NCBI RefSeq assembly: GCF_001949145.1
Contig: NW_019091576.1
Location: 1-45,769 of the forward strand
Source of the DNA: Acanthaster planci
Lineage: Eukaryota > Echinodermata > Asteroidea > Valvatida > Acanthasteridae
Reading direction: 5' to 3'
Length of the DNA stretch: 45,769 nucleotides
The notes beneath the pieces were generated by a model. That model was not told the origin of the DNA, did not search any database, and saw only the letters and a list, made by a program, of their open reading frames with translations. Below, one piece after another: positions 19,901 to 34,900 of the stretch. The position numbers and the translations under genes are program-made. Position 1 is the stretch's first letter. Every line of letters begins with the position of its first letter.

Positions 19901-22900
19901 TTAATTATCACTTCCTTAAATCAAAATAACAATCATAAAGATCTGGAAAAAAGTTTTTCACAAAACTTACACTTTCAAGGTTACCAGAAAAAAGCAAAGT
20001 TGAGAGATACTATCTAGGAACATCAGTTTCTGTCTTGAAGTACGATAGTGAATATTTGCAAGCTAGAATTAGCCAATCAGAATCAAGGTGTGGTATTCAC
20101 TCCTCCTTCCTTCATCATTTTCCAGCTTTTTTTTCCGTTTGAAAAATATTTCTGGTGTGCTATATGCACTGTCTTTGATGTGATCAGCTGGAATCAATGA
20201 TACCTTGCATAGTTTCCATGAAAGTGAACTTTTGAGAAGTAAGATACATATGTAGGTGAAGATGTGTATGAATGTAGGTACACTCATTTTTTTCCAAACA
20301 AAACAGATGCATCTCTCAGACAATGCCACTAAACCAGCTGCCAAAGAAGTTTCTTTTCTTTTCTTGGGAGGGGGTAATTAAACCAAAATTAGAATAAAAG
20401 CATAATATCTCTGAATAGAGGGAAGATAAGCATAACTCAACAACTTTTGCGCAATCACCACTTTTGTGGTAATGTGAGCAGCAAAGAAAATTAAAAAAAA
20501 AATACTGATGTCCAAAAACGTGTCAGTTTAACCCTTGCCCCCAAGGGTGTATGTCAAATCATGCTGAAATAGGAGAAATTCGGACTCTTGGGGTTAAATA
20601 TTTTTGACAGAACACCACAAAGTACAATGAACTGTACATTGTTAATTTCAAATTTGACAAATTTGTACGGTGCAGTTACAAGTATTACCAACTTTTGGCA
20701 AAACCCTCAGTGTTCATTCAATTTCTTTCGTGCGTGACTATACAAAGGTCATATAATCACTTGACTGAGTGCAGACTAAAGCTGATAATCATTTTGTAGA
20801 ACTAACTTGTTTCCACACAGATTCCGGGCAATGCTTCTGTGCATTAAGCTGGGGTCCTGTCATGATGGTAAAGCCCAACCATCCCCTTCAAATAAGATGA
20901 AGAGTTTTACACAACTTATACATGTACATATAAACAAAGTGTTTAAATTGAATAAGTTTCAAAATGGTTATTTGTTTCACAAGCGTGCCAGTGTTGGCAA
21001 AGTGTTACTTACCATGATATCAACCATTTATTAAATTAATGGTCTCATGTCTTTTTAGTCTTGATACAATTTTCAGGACCAAATTCCTAATCATTTGACA
21101 TGATCAAAATCATGATATTTTCATATCACTACTGAATTAATATTAAACAAGTGAGTAATATGGATATCGATGGAATCTAACACGCATTTTCAAAGGTTAC
21201 ATTAAAGGGCCCATGAAAAGTGGTTTTGTTAGTTATAACTGGAAAGTGTATGCTTCTACGCGATATCCAAAATGTAAAAGTTATTTTGATTCATCAATGG
21301 GAGAAAAATTTTTTTAAAATTTGGCGAAATGGTCACGCTCCTGAGAGGCATCTCATTAATATAGAAAATTTGCATATCTGTGTCGCACATTTGAGGAGAT
21401 ATTGTCGTACACTTCTAGTGCGTTAATGCTTGTCTTGGGTCGAGTTTGGAAAATCATTTGGCATTTTAGAGAGATCACGCCAACCAGATGTGTTGCCACA
21501 GACTGCAGCAACACCTATAAAGAGGGGACAAGCCCGCATAACTTTCGGAACAAACCAGAATTTAGACAAATTTGGACATCAAGAGTCAGGCTGACCAGAG
21601 CCAACTGGTCAGGACCGACAGTGAGCTCCAAACTGTGCTGTGGGCATTTTCATGCACAGTGGTTTTTTTTTTGGAACAATTGCGACGCGTTTGGGATTAG
21701 ATTTAAATGATTGCTGAAGTCAGACACCACACCCAGAATCTTTGGGAAATCAAAGAAAGCCTGTGAATAAAGACGAAGAATGAAACTCGAATGATGAAAT
21801 GTATAAAGAAATGCTTCCAAATTGGCCCTTGCTACTCCACTCAATATACTCATATGTGTACGGGTCATGGTGCTCCATTTATGTATGCCACAACACCAAC
21901 TACCCATAGGTGACCATACTGCATGTACACATGCTTTTACTATGCATACGGACATTGTATAGGACATGCACACGCACATGTATGTATTTACATTTGAACA
22001 TTCCGTGGACACTTATTGTGGATGTCCAACGTCCACGTTCCTCTTCGCTCCAGACGTTCCAAAATGGTGCCTGACTATAATTGTGGGTTCTCAAATGTAT
22101 GTGTCAGATAATACCATCATTTGTCAGGATTAAAACATTCGTTTGAAGGGTCAGTAAAATTACCCACAACAAAGGGAATTTTATTCCATTTTTATATCCC
22201 CTATGCAGTTACATTATGACAATTGGATTGGTTAAATGTTGTTTTTGGTTAAAATGTATTCCACCCTGATTTTAACCCCGTTTTAACTGCATACCGGAAG
22301 ATCAAACCAAAATGTTCACCCCATTTTAACTGTGTTTCAACCGAACCCACCACACTTTGTTATTCAAGCCTTAATCCTCTCCTGGTCCATCGGCAGTTCA
22401 AACAGACTGTCACCTAGTTTCACCGTGTTTTAACGGTGGAAAGATGGTTTGCTAGAAACCGGAGAGTCCCATTGGGTAAATCCACTTTTACCTAATAAAG
22501 GAGTGAGCGGTTTGGGGGGAAATTTCAATCATCTTACTTACATTCCACAAGCTGGAATTGGCTTCAGTCATGGAGGAATAAAACACATTCCTCCATGCTT
22601 CAATGTACATGCATTGGCGTGTGGAGGTATTCCTGCACCCGTTTACACAACAAATTCACTGATTTTTGACATATGAAGCAATGAATTGTTTGAATAAAAA
22701 CGATACTTGTGTCTGGAGTAGTTTAGTTATAATAAACAACTGAAGTTTTATTGGTATAGTTACCGTCCATTAGTCCTTAATGACAATTAATCGGAAGTGA
22801 CTGTTTTCTGCATGCACAAAATCAAAAGCGCTAGTGATAAAATTCAAGATGGCGATGCCCATAGTCCGATGTTAACCATTCGTCAGAGCGCTGAAGCTTA

Positions 22901-25900
22901 TACCGAGTAAAACTCCCCTTGGCAGTTTCGTACAGCCAGCCCATGAGCCTAACAAAGTAGCAAGAACCTGGCACTCCAAACCATACCAGAATCTGGAATA
23001 ATTCATCCCAGTTTTGAGGACGAACTTCCTTGTTCCACAATTTCTCCATTCGGACAGCGTAAAGCTAACGGGCCACCCGTGTAGTACGGCTGCAACTCCT
23101 AGCCCTCCCATGTGCTAGGCATGTCATGTCATACATGTACACAGTTGAATGCCCCATGACGCGTGATATTGGAGGCAAGCTTTTCTGCACGTTCATGGTC
23201 TTGGTCGGTCAAAAGGTGCACGGGCGGACGCGGACATGAACCAATATTGCGGCGGGTGGCGATCATCAACCGGCTTATGTTGGCCAGCTGTCAGTATCTT
23301 TTTAGTCGAGGAATTACCCATTCTCATCTTCTTCAAAGTAAACCTTACATTGCACTTTTGATCTACAGTCTACGCCGAATTCCTGGTAAGAAATCTTTCA
23401 ATCCCCCGTCCCCAAGCTTAGAAAATCCTTTTCATTATCATCTCAGCCAAAAGCAAGAATGAACGAGAGCTTATCTGTCTGTTTGCCAACAGAACAGAGG
23501 GCTTTTTCGCATTGTTTTGCAATTTTGAACAATTTGTGTATACTGGCATCATAGAAGTGGGCACATACATCGTGGATTCATCATTTTCATCATTGATGTC
23601 GAGTTTGGGTGGGCGGGTAGGGACTAATTTTCAGATCTAAGAAGTATGTAAAATTCTGAATCGGTCAATCAGAAAGTGACCCATCCTAACACTTGTCATA
23701 ATGTAGGCCAATTTTTCCACATCGTCCACAACTACAAACTTCTCAAATTACCTGCTTCAGCCTGATCAGGTATGTAGCTTAGGAGATGTAGTTATTTTTA
23801 GAATACCCTTTAATGGCATGTGACCAGTCAAATGACGACATCATCGGCACATCATGTTGGTTTAGGTCTGTAACACTTTTAAAAATGTGTAAATGAGAGC
23901 TTTCAATTAACCCAATCACACATATGTAGTTTAGAAGGAACACTTGTTAATGAATGCCCTTTAATGTCACGTGATTGCATGGTCATGTGGTTACGGCATC
24001 ATTACATGATGTCATTTTTCATCTATAACACGTCCCTTTCAAGATACACGCAAGATTTCAAAGCAATTGGGACTCTGTTTAGGAAATATGATGCTTTAAA
24101 GATCGCCCCACATGATGACATTGTCAACACATCATGCCAGTTTTCATCTCAAACACATCCCTTTGTGGATACATGCAAGGTTTCAACCCGATCGGACACA
24201 AAGTTTAATTAATGTAGCCATTTCAAATCTGTGTACAAAAAGCTATGGGAAAAAATAAAGATTGAAAATTTCAAAATAGTTTACATGATGACTTCATCAT
24301 GACGTCACTACTTTGGTAGAATATTTGCCTGATCATCTGTGCTTGGTGTAACTTTTAGACTGATTCAAGTCTGCTAGCTGAAGATATTGCAACTTGAAAT
24401 CTATGTACAAAGTCTATGGGGAAAATTAAAGATTTAAAAATGCATAACAAATCATATGATGACGTCATGATGATGTCATCAATTTGGAAAATACTTTGCA
24501 TGCGGGTCACCATTGGGTGTAAGTCTGATAATGATTGGAGATTGCTAAGTGACCCAAACTGTGCCGCAAAAACGTGTACAAAGTGAATGGGCCGAAAAAA
24601 ATATTGAAAATCAATAAAAAATCACTTGATGATGTCATCATGACGTCATGCTTCCTGTACATCTATGCATAAGGGTCCTTCATTGGTGTAAGTTTAGTGA
24701 CATTCGAAAGTTGTTTAGGCATTAAAGTGGTGGCCAGAAAAAACATGCACAAATTAAAAGGCCTTTTGGGGAGAAGAAGAAGAGGAAGAATAAAAAAAAA
24801 ATTTGCAAAAAAGCCAAAAAAATCAGAACAAAAAGAATGCCTTTTTCGCAAATTTGCGAAAAAGACGTAATATGCAAATTCAGGCTGTATGTATGTGAAT
24901 GGCCCAAAATAAATTTTCCCCTTGATCGAGCGTGAGTCCAACTGCAATCAGTATCCAATCAAAATTCATTTTGAACGTCCATTTCTAACTTCATTGGCCA
25001 AGTATGGAACGTAATGGCGTGCATCTTGGATATTTGCATGCATAATATTTTTCTGATTATACATTTGCACAAATGTAGTGAGAATTTAGTATTGTAAGGC
25101 GGCTGAAATGCCGTACCTACATGTACATTGTAACTTTACATGATAAATCCACTGATTTTTGACATATAAAGCAATGAATTGATTGACTAAAAATGATACC
25201 TGTGTCTGGGTTAGTTGATTTTGAATTCTCACCATCTTGTGATTCGGGGCCACCTAAGTTTACTGTACAAGTAGGCCTACATGTCACATGTCATATCAAA
25301 GCTGATCATCCGAACCTAACAGTGTGGGTCGGTTTGGTTGGAAAGTGCCATGTTAGATGATTTTAGGTCCGGTTCTGCAGTTCAGTGGTTTGGCTGATGT
25401 GAGAGCTTGTAGCAAAAATATTCATGACACGCGGATGATCGGGCGCCATTTATACATAACCATGCATGTTGCATTCCATCCGCGGATCAACCTGTTCGTG
25501 AAGGGCTCAAATGTTCAGCAGAATTTGCGATGTGTTAAATGGTTAAATAAAATGTTTCAGTGAAATGCATGGGATGCATGACGTCTGAAAACTAATACAT
25601 TCAGGTATAGGATAGGCCTACGAAGTGCTGAGTCCAGGTGCAAAGAACTCACTTGTTTCAATCAGTGGCGATTAAAAGCTATTTAGTATACTGTTAGAGA
25701 TTAGGGCGGGGCAGCCTATTAATGCAGTATCGCCATGCACAAAGGAGCTCATCTGGCCTTGGGCATTATACTCCACAAAACTGACTGCAGAGTGTGATTC
25801 CCCAGAACATCCCTGTTTAAATTAACCTAATAGTCGGCATTGCTATCCGAGCTGAAAAATCACAAAACTAACCGCAGAGTTAATGAGCAGATCTCCTTAC

Positions 25901-28900
25901 CAGTTTCCAAAAACAACCCAATTTAAACCCTGTATTTTTGCTACCCCAAGTTTAACCGAAAATCAAATCAGTTAAATTGAGTGATCAGACGGCATACACC
26001 AGTTTCAACTGAGGAACTGTATCTTAACCGAGTGGAAATTCATAGTGTTATTGGCATACTAGTGAAAATTTAAAACTTAATTAACAGCTTCCCACGGAAC
26101 CTGTAAAATACATGTAGTTTAACTACTTTTGCAAATCCAACCCAAAAAAGTAAGTTTACATTCACACCAAAACCTAGTGATCTTATTCTACTTACTGGCA
26201 AGGAAGAAATGGGTGATATATTTGTAGCGTGTATGATTTCGATTCCAAATATCAAGGAAGTCAAGTTTCCAGCAGGACACAAGCCCATTTCCATCACCTT
26301 CCCTGATGAAATCCTGTCTTGCTAGGTGGCGAAGACCTTCCAAAGTTAGGCGCTTGGAGTATTCAAGCACCTGGTCCTCACCTCTCTTTCCAATCTCACA
26401 CTCTTCACTACAAAACCACACATCTGCAAGAGAGAGAAACGTGAGCCAACGAAACATTTTACACAATACATGTACATATATATGCAGGGCTTGAAATTAA
26501 CGGGTGCAGTTAGCTAAAATGCGCCTGTTTGTCTCAAAAATGCGCCCGTAAATCATGAAGACGGGTGCAAGTACTTACACCCGTTTGATTCCATGATTGT
26601 GATGAAAAATAAATGTACATGTACCTGAACATTTTTATCGTTTGTTTCTACTTTTCATGAAAAGTTTTTGACTCTACTTCAGATCAGCCTTACCACAGAA
26701 CCATAACAGGGTGCAATATTTTTTACAATGTCACTGAGCCCACGCCACAGTCTCACATGCGATGCATGCTCACACATGAACGTACGCACGCATACCCACG
26801 ACCAGTGTCACGATCTCGCTGAATGGTTTGCACAGTGGCCGTGTATGAATTGATATGGTTGGAATTTACACAAGATTGTATGGAAACTGGCCACGACCAC
26901 AACCTTTTAGACTCGCGTGTGAATTCAAACCAAAAGAGTGGATTCAGCTTAGACTTCAATTTTGCTGGTTCCAGTCAGAGCTTAAACATGTGGTTTTGAA
27001 CGCTGCTCCAAAATAGCTGGAACCAGTAAAACCAAAGTCTCAACCTAATCCACTCATTTAGAAAACGCTTGAGTTAGTTCCCTTCTATATGCACGTTATA
27101 AAGGCCTGGTGCCAGACTGTTGGTGTCACGTCGTTAAGTACAAAAGCAACAGCAAGGACCAGGGTCTTTGCTTTTTTGTCTTGAAAATATGTCTTTAATA
27201 TTGTATCGGAGCTACTTGCTCCCGTAAACTGACAAATTCAGCTGTCTAGGGAGCAAGTATTTGCTCCCGTGATGATTAGCCCAATTTTGAGCCAGATATA
27301 TGAATTTAAACAGGGATATTTCAAATCTGATGAGAGGGAATTTCGGCGAGAAGTATTGTGTGCAACTTTTACTCAATACAGTGACACTGAGTATACAGGC
27401 TCCTTTTAAAACACATCTCTACTTGAAACATACACATCTGTCTCTCCACATTAAATATTCAATTTGCAAAGCATCAATAACTTCATATGCATGGTTAAAT
27501 TACCTGGGATGTCTGATGACTGCAGACCCACACAGAAGGGGTGATACCACACTCTTTTAGTGCAAGCACTACCCCGTTCACACTGAACCATGAATAAATC
27601 CTCCTTTCCTTTATGGCACTGACAGATGCAGTATATGTAGCTTGCCGACTGTTTACATGCTGTAGAGCAGTACCAGTCTTCATCAGCAACTATTTTTTTG
27701 TCTTGTTTCAGGCAGGACAGATGGTACCAGCCATTGCTGCACATTGCGTTGCAGCACCGAACCATCTTTTCACCGCGTTTTTCTGAAGGTAAAATGTACG
27801 CATAAATCATGTTAATTTTCCAGCACAGCATACATGTACCTCAGCAAACATGTTAACATAAGAGGTTTCATTGAAGGAGGGGGAAGCGTAGGCTGACCAG
27901 AGAGTTTACACATACAGTACATGTACGTTCATGAAAATACAGGACTACAATGCAAATGAGGGGATGCCCTCTTTTCCTTTGCTATGCCACTGGCATACAT
28001 TTCAAGCCTCTCTTCCGTGAAATTCTCCCCCACCTAATGTGGGTTGAGTCTACTTCTGCATACCTACCAGATTACCAATACATATGCATTATCTCCTAGT
28101 CCATTACTTCCATTCGGTAAATTTTTTATCACCAATAGTGCGCCTCCACTCATTTGCCCCCCCCCAGGCATCAGCCATGTTTTTCCTCTTTTTCGATATG
28201 CGAAGTGCGCCGAGGCCATGTGGGGAGGAAGGACGGAGATTGGTAATCTGGTAGGTGTGCAGATGTAGACTCAACCCACATTAGGTGGAGGGAGAGTCTA
28301 CTGCCTGCAACCTATGCAGATCACCAATACATATGCAGAGTAGCACCAAACCAAGGGGCGGTGGGAAGGCAAGTACGCTCTACTAGTATCTCGACACCTT
28401 AAAGTGACTATTTGAGTGCCTTCTCTTGTAAGGGAAGAGGATGGTCCGCAATGGAGCAACTGCAATGCCGTCCAGCCTAGTCAATTTGTATGGCCCCCCT
28501 GCAAACATCTTCGAGGTAACAGGAGGTGAATGTGGTATGGGTTTCAAAACGAGGCTCTCAAAAAATCTCTATCACAGGAAACCCGAAGAGAATCGGATAC
28601 TACACATATTGGAGTTCACAATATTCGTCATGTCATGAAAATGGAGAACTGTGTACTCCCGTATAAATGTTACCCGAGGAATCTCGGAGTCTGGTGCAGA
28701 ATAACAGCAATAAGATGTTCCACGTCAAAGCAAGAGCCGGTAATATACAGACGGTCGGGTACCGTCATAGCAGACGTCCGTAAAGGAGTTATTGGCTTCG
28801 AGACATCAGTTAACTTCAGGTATTAATCCCAAAGTCTATGGCTCATCGGAACATTCAACTTTCAGGAGGCTGAGGTGTAGTATTAGTGTACCTCCACAGT

Positions 28901-31900
28901 GATTTATCTGATTAAGTGACAATGTGCTAACCCACATACTTCTGTGCCTGAACTTTAAAAGTTCGGGAACAGGAGTGCCCCATGAAGATCAAAAAGTGCC
29001 AGTAGAGGCCAGTAGTTGAGGGCCCATCATCGTTTCAATTGCTGACAAAATGTGTCTTGATGGCAAGAGCTATCAGGTTTTGTGGATTTGTCCTTGGGCC
29101 GAAGATATGCACGTGGGATAAAAAGCCAAGATGGGAGGATTGGATTGAACCTAACAGGAGTCAAGTTGCTGTGACAGGAACCAATGCACATGAAACAGTT
29201 ACCTGTATCAACGAAGGTAAGAATCCAATAAAGACCCCGGCCAAACAAAGGGAAACCATGACACTGAGAGGGTAGCCGAATGAACGGACAAAGGTATTCA
29301 TCTGACTGAGTAAATATCTGCTAGAACCTTGCTACTGTAGAGAGTGCCTTGAAATTTGGGCATTGCAAAGCAATGTAACTGTTAGCCTTAGACCTAAGGG
29401 GAGGGGGGCAGTGTCAAAGTTCCCTCTGGTCTATGCCCAAGCCCTGCTGGTGAAGATTGACAAGGCAGAGCAGGACTTGATGGCCAGTGCATAAAAAAAT
29501 TAGAGAGGGAAGGAGGACCAGAACTGTTCCAATTGTATCTCCTCCAAATCCTTCACAAAAAACGGTAAGTTTAGCAACAGGTTTCTCCTGTCTATAGATG
29601 GGTGGAATTAAATTAACCCTTTCACGTGGGAACTTTACTACACCCGTCCAGAGCAAAGTCTTATGTGTAAGTGTGGATAGACAGGAAAATGTGGCAGTCA
29701 TGAATTATCCAGAAAGAGATGAAAACTTTTTTTTTTGTTTTACCCCAAGTATGACTGCAGTGAGGGCTGGACAACAGGGAAAAATGCTGTCAAGCCATAA
29801 GGAAGGTACTCTGATAAGCTATGAACAATGACAAAGTTGGAGACGGGAGAAAACTCCAAGTGGCCCAGATAAATGAAGGTTTGACTATCTTTATAGAGCA
29901 AGGAGTCATTGCCGGAAGACTAGTTAAGTTCAATGGAAGTTGCACCTTGCGACAATGAACAGCTCCAGCACATGCGAATGTCGGTTCAGCATTTCTGGGG
30001 AATGAAAAAATCTTGTCTTGTCTTATATATAGAATAGCTGCAGATGTTCCTTTATTGAAGGACTCCAGCAATTTTTACTGCATGCACAGGGAATTAAGTC
30101 TCAGTGCATGAATCTGGCCGAAGAGAGAAAACTTATTATCCACTAGAGCGCCCGTGAGAAATAAAACAGTCACCAATGTTGGTCCTGCCTGACGGGCACA
30201 AATTTACTAGCGGAACAGTGGACATGAAAACCCACTCCGATATTCCAAATTATACGCAAATATAAAAATGAGACAAAACCCTGCCAAGTATACCTCTTCG
30301 TATCAATTACGCAGTCATAATCGGAAGAGGGAACCCGAAGGGCGTTCACAACAAAAAACTGTGGCTGACGGTAGACCAACTCTTGTCGGACCCTGTAACC
30401 AGTGACAGTATATGAACTTGGCCACGCCCACATTAGAGGATCTCGCATCTGGCTAACAGGAAGCATTTGGAATCCACTGCGGTGTAAAATTTGGTGAATT
30501 TGGATGCCTAAAACACGGATGTGGATTGGAGAAAGCACTACTAGGACCATACAAACGGCGCAACCACCAGGGCAGGGCCAGAAAATGGAGGGCAGTGCTT
30601 AATATGCCCGTGGCTCACTGTTGACAAGTACACACCTCGGTTCCCCAATGACAGAGTCTCCGAAGGCAGTGGGATCAGGTGTGGGGAGGTCATAGGGGTC
30701 TGCGAGCATAACGCAGAATTATATCCCGCAGATCCTGTGCAAGGTTACACCCGATAGGCTGTCCATACCTAGACTAAGCCATATTCACCAGAACAGCCCA
30801 GGGAGTGAAGGGGAGTTGAAGGGAATAATGCACTTCTCTGTTTCATGGCTAAGGCACTGATACGTAGCGTATTGAAAGGAGTTGTTTCAGCCACGGCTCA
30901 CGCTAAGTGTACATGACTCGGTGTCATATTCACCGGAGGCCACCCAGGAAGACTATGTACATGTAGGGTAGCCCAGTAGAGAGTAGCTCCTACTGCATGA
31001 CTGAAAGCATGCAAAGAATGGTTAGCCAAGTCATAAACATAGCGACGACAGACAGGTGTATAAAGGCCTCAACAGCAAAGCAGACCGGCTATCTGCGTTG
31101 TGGTCTTGATCTTGCCTGCGTTACCCATATTATGTCCACCAAGGCCACATTGGCTACGGCAGGGGATGGCCCAGTAGCATGTACAATGTAGCATCTACCC
31201 ACGCCAGAATGTCCCTTAAATAAAGAAAGACTGAGGGCAGTGGTTGAGGGCATAGAGCGCTCAGTAAGCCTCTTTGCTGGAAGAAAGAGCCGGAGAGTTG
31301 TCCTGCTGAACCGGAGCCAGAGAATGACAAGCGGGCACAGAGACTCCCGGAAGGGGATCATCGATAGAGGGGGGCCGAAAGCCCCAAAGTCGGAGTAGGC
31401 CTAAGGGCTCGGTGTCCCCATGTGAAGCACAAGCCAGATTTGGAGTGGGAATGATCCTGGATGCTGACGGATCTCTACCGGAACTGTTGGAAGCTAGGAA
31501 AGTAGTATTTGAGTCTGTGAAGGAGAAGCACTGCGACAAGAGGATCCAACGAGATGGTGCCAAGGCGAGTGATACATCTACAACACAAAAGCTACGTACC
31601 ATTTCAACTTGTAATTTCACCCTAAAAGCCTGTAGATCTATAACCACAGCAGCTGATGACATCAAGGAATTGTATCTCTACAAATTTGGCCATGGTAGTA
31701 ATTTCCAGCCTTGCCCTAGTTCAGTTTAATAGCCATGTCAAAGCCAAACAGCGGAGGCAAGCCACAATAGCAGATGTCATCACAAAAGACGATGTTATTG
31801 GGCTACCCGACCCTGTCCCACCAGAGCCTATCACCCTAAACCTCAGTTTTAGTGTAACTTCCCAGCTTCAGGCTGACATTAAGTTACTGGAACGTAAATT

Positions 31901-34900
31901 CTCAGACCAAATTTTGACACTTTCTGACCATTTTGTTCTGTTTGTGTTTCTGAAAGGGAAATAATCAATGCACTGAGGAAGAAATGTGATGCCCTTTGCT
32001 CTACCATTGATATGCTAATGGCCCCCTCACGGAGGTAGTGTCTGTTCAGAGCTTCCACCCTGTATGTTGAGCCAGAACCACCTTCGTGCAAAAACAGGAC
32101 AGTCAGATACAGCAGTGCAAGACACTCCTGTGGTGCCCACGAACAATCGCTTTACTGCATTGACTGTCGAGGTCGATCCCATCATTACCGACAGCACTGC
32201 GGACGATCACGACTCTACCAATGATGACTGAGGCCGAGCTGTTGATCGATTCGTACTTCGAAGCCTTGCAGCCAAACACCCAACCTGGCAAGGAGAGGGG
32301 ACCATCTGCACCCCCAACCCCAAATAAGCCTCGTTCCCTGAAAGAAAATGCCTCCTTTGAAGCGCAGCTGGCACATTACCGCAGAAAGCATAAGGAACAG
32401 ATTGCTGCAAAGGACAACCACTGTCTAACCTGACAAGGATAGTGGCTACACCTAATATAAACTGCCATGCAGATGTCTTGGTCATCGGCGACTCCATGAT
32501 CAAACGGCTACAGCCCAGGAAGCTGCACAGGCAAAAGAAAGTGATCTCATACATACAAGTCATACGATGTGTGGAGCAAAATTGAAGACCTTGCACCCAA
32601 CATCATACATCTCTCAGCAAAGTACAATGTTTCTGGGGTAATTCTTCATGTTGGAACCAACAACACATCTGACAGCCCAAAACTATTGCTGTCAATTGCA
32701 GACAGTCAGAGAGATGCTCAATCCACAGAACAAGGAACCACATACCTAAGGGACAGTATTATCTACAATGAAAGCTCTGAGGGGTTTTCATTTGTTCATC
32801 TTAATGTAAGGAGCATAATTAATATAAATTTGAGTATCTTCAATTATACTAAGACAACAAAGATATCAGCACGTAAATTGAATTTTTTCGATTGACGAGT
32901 AATAGAACTTTTGCCACAGCTGTTATTATTCCATCAACTTTGTGCTGAATACCAAGTAAACGGGCAAACGAGACACAATGAACAAATAATTGGGGCACAC
33001 AAGACCCCCAGCATGGTTCTCTGACCAAACCACTGCTGGGTACCCAGACCAAGCAACCATAAAAGCTAGGTGCCCAGACCAAGCCACTACAGTACAGCTA
33101 CGTTCCCAGACCCAGCATCGCCATAATAACATGAATAAATGCAAGCTCTTGAACATAATTGTTTAAACAATCAATCAAATTGGGTTGAGCATAACCTCAT
33201 GGAACTAGCGAGCGCTATGTCAAGCGTGTACTGATTATGTATTCTGAAACAGTATGGTTACATAAGTGCCCCGTTAATAATCAAAATTAGATATGAAGGC
33301 TTACTGGCCCAGTGAAAAACTGCCACACGCGAGAAAGCGAGCCCATTGGGCAGAAAGCCGAACCCTTGGCTCTCTTTCAACATGTGTGCACAATGAAACT
33401 CATTTATGAGAACACTTACACAAATTCAACCGTTACACCTAACTCTGACCAAAGAGGTACAGGATGCAAACCCTGAGCGCGTCTACAAACAGATTGTTCC
33501 TTGCTGGGGACAAGTGCACGCCATCCCCAAGAAATAAAGACAACTGCGACCAAACAAACTACAGATGGTGCTGAAAGTATGCAAGCGCCAAGTGCAAACA
33601 CTGCAACCTGGCCCAGCAATTGATGGTTCGCTGTTCCATTTCCATTGCTGGCTGAGAACAAGCTCCTTTGTATTGGAGCCGTGGCAAGATATCAGACCAA
33701 ATGATTATGGAAAGTGGAAATCGTCCAGCCAGGTCATGGAGAAGCACCAAAACCTTTTGGCAGAGGCCATATTCATCGATTCTAATCAAATCATTAGTGC
33801 CAACATGTAGGATTATCATGATCAGTGCCATTTTGGTTGTAATCAAGTCATCTGCCATGGTGTGAATATCACACCCCCCTGCACCCCCTTTGCCTTTCCA
33901 GAGGACCTCGACTCCAACGCCCAAGGGTTGTTCAGCTCGGCGAACAATTGAATTGCCCAGTATCCACATGGCACCTGAGAAGGAAACCAAACCAAACAGA
34001 GGCCAGGAAAAAACAACAGAAGAAAGTTGCACTAATTCAACGTTTTAGGGAAATGTACGCTTAGGCCCACCCGCCCCCTTTTTATTGCGCCCCTCCTATC
34101 CACTTTCCTGCTAATAGTTGCCTTTGTTAAATGGTTTTGCCCGTCCGTTTCCACGGATATTAGTGACACTGAGGACTTGGGCGCACGTATGACAAGTAGG
34201 CCCTTGAACGGCACTTTCCCCTTTCCTGAGTTTCCAGGTAAGGAACTCCTTGTGTAGTTGCCCAGGATGCAGCCCCGATCCTAAAGGAATGACCCCGAAT
34301 ATGATGCTCATCTAAGCCAACAAATTGCAGAATTTTCCTCAAAATGACACTCAACTGGTTTTATGTAACTGGCTGCCCAACAAAATGGCAGAAAAATGTG
34401 CTGGCTTCCCATGGATGCACATCCACGTAAGACAGCAATGCACGCACGGGTCAAACTTTTGGGTCATCTGACTGCACCAACTGCACAAACTGGAGAGGAC
34501 CGCCATGGTTATTTGTTGAGCAGCAGAACCATAATGAGACGGACACATTCGGAGATTCAGCATCACAGAAATGCACATCGGCTGCGGGAGTACAGCCTCC
34601 TGAACCCGCGTTTTTGATTGAGCTGCAAATTCACCGACTCGCAAAATGCCAAAAAAGGCTGAGAGGAATATTGCCCTGAATAACTGGAATTCATAATGGG
34701 AAGCACAAACAACAGGGAACGCATCAATCAGACATGCAAGGGTATGCAATGAAATAGGCTCTCTAATACCCGTCGGTGGGCGGATACGACAACAGCCCTC
34801 AATCAATTTAGTCACTAAAACTCTTTTGTGGGGTCCCAACTAAAATAAACTTTATGATAGAAAGCAACCCCCAACACATATGTAGCAATTGTCACCAAAG

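Noticed and set aside
4989-21034. Similar plus-strand ORFs at 4989-5279 and 20807-21034
   Set aside because: They share peptides because the DNA is duplicated. Lengths differ, there are no splice signals or known domain, and the strand is opposite to the gene.
22831-23111. Two overlapping minus-strand ORFs in a GC-richer block
   Set aside because: No family recognised, no splice sites linking them to gene 1, and the two frames contradict each other.
24663-24958. Minus-strand frames of 78-94 codons rich in Phe and Leu
   Set aside because: Produced by an A-rich low-complexity tract; the apparent membrane protein is an artefact.
33000-33120. Tandem repeats as Ngaro split direct repeats
   Set aside because: The words are too short and diverged to prove the A1-B1-A2-B2 structure of Ngaro elements.
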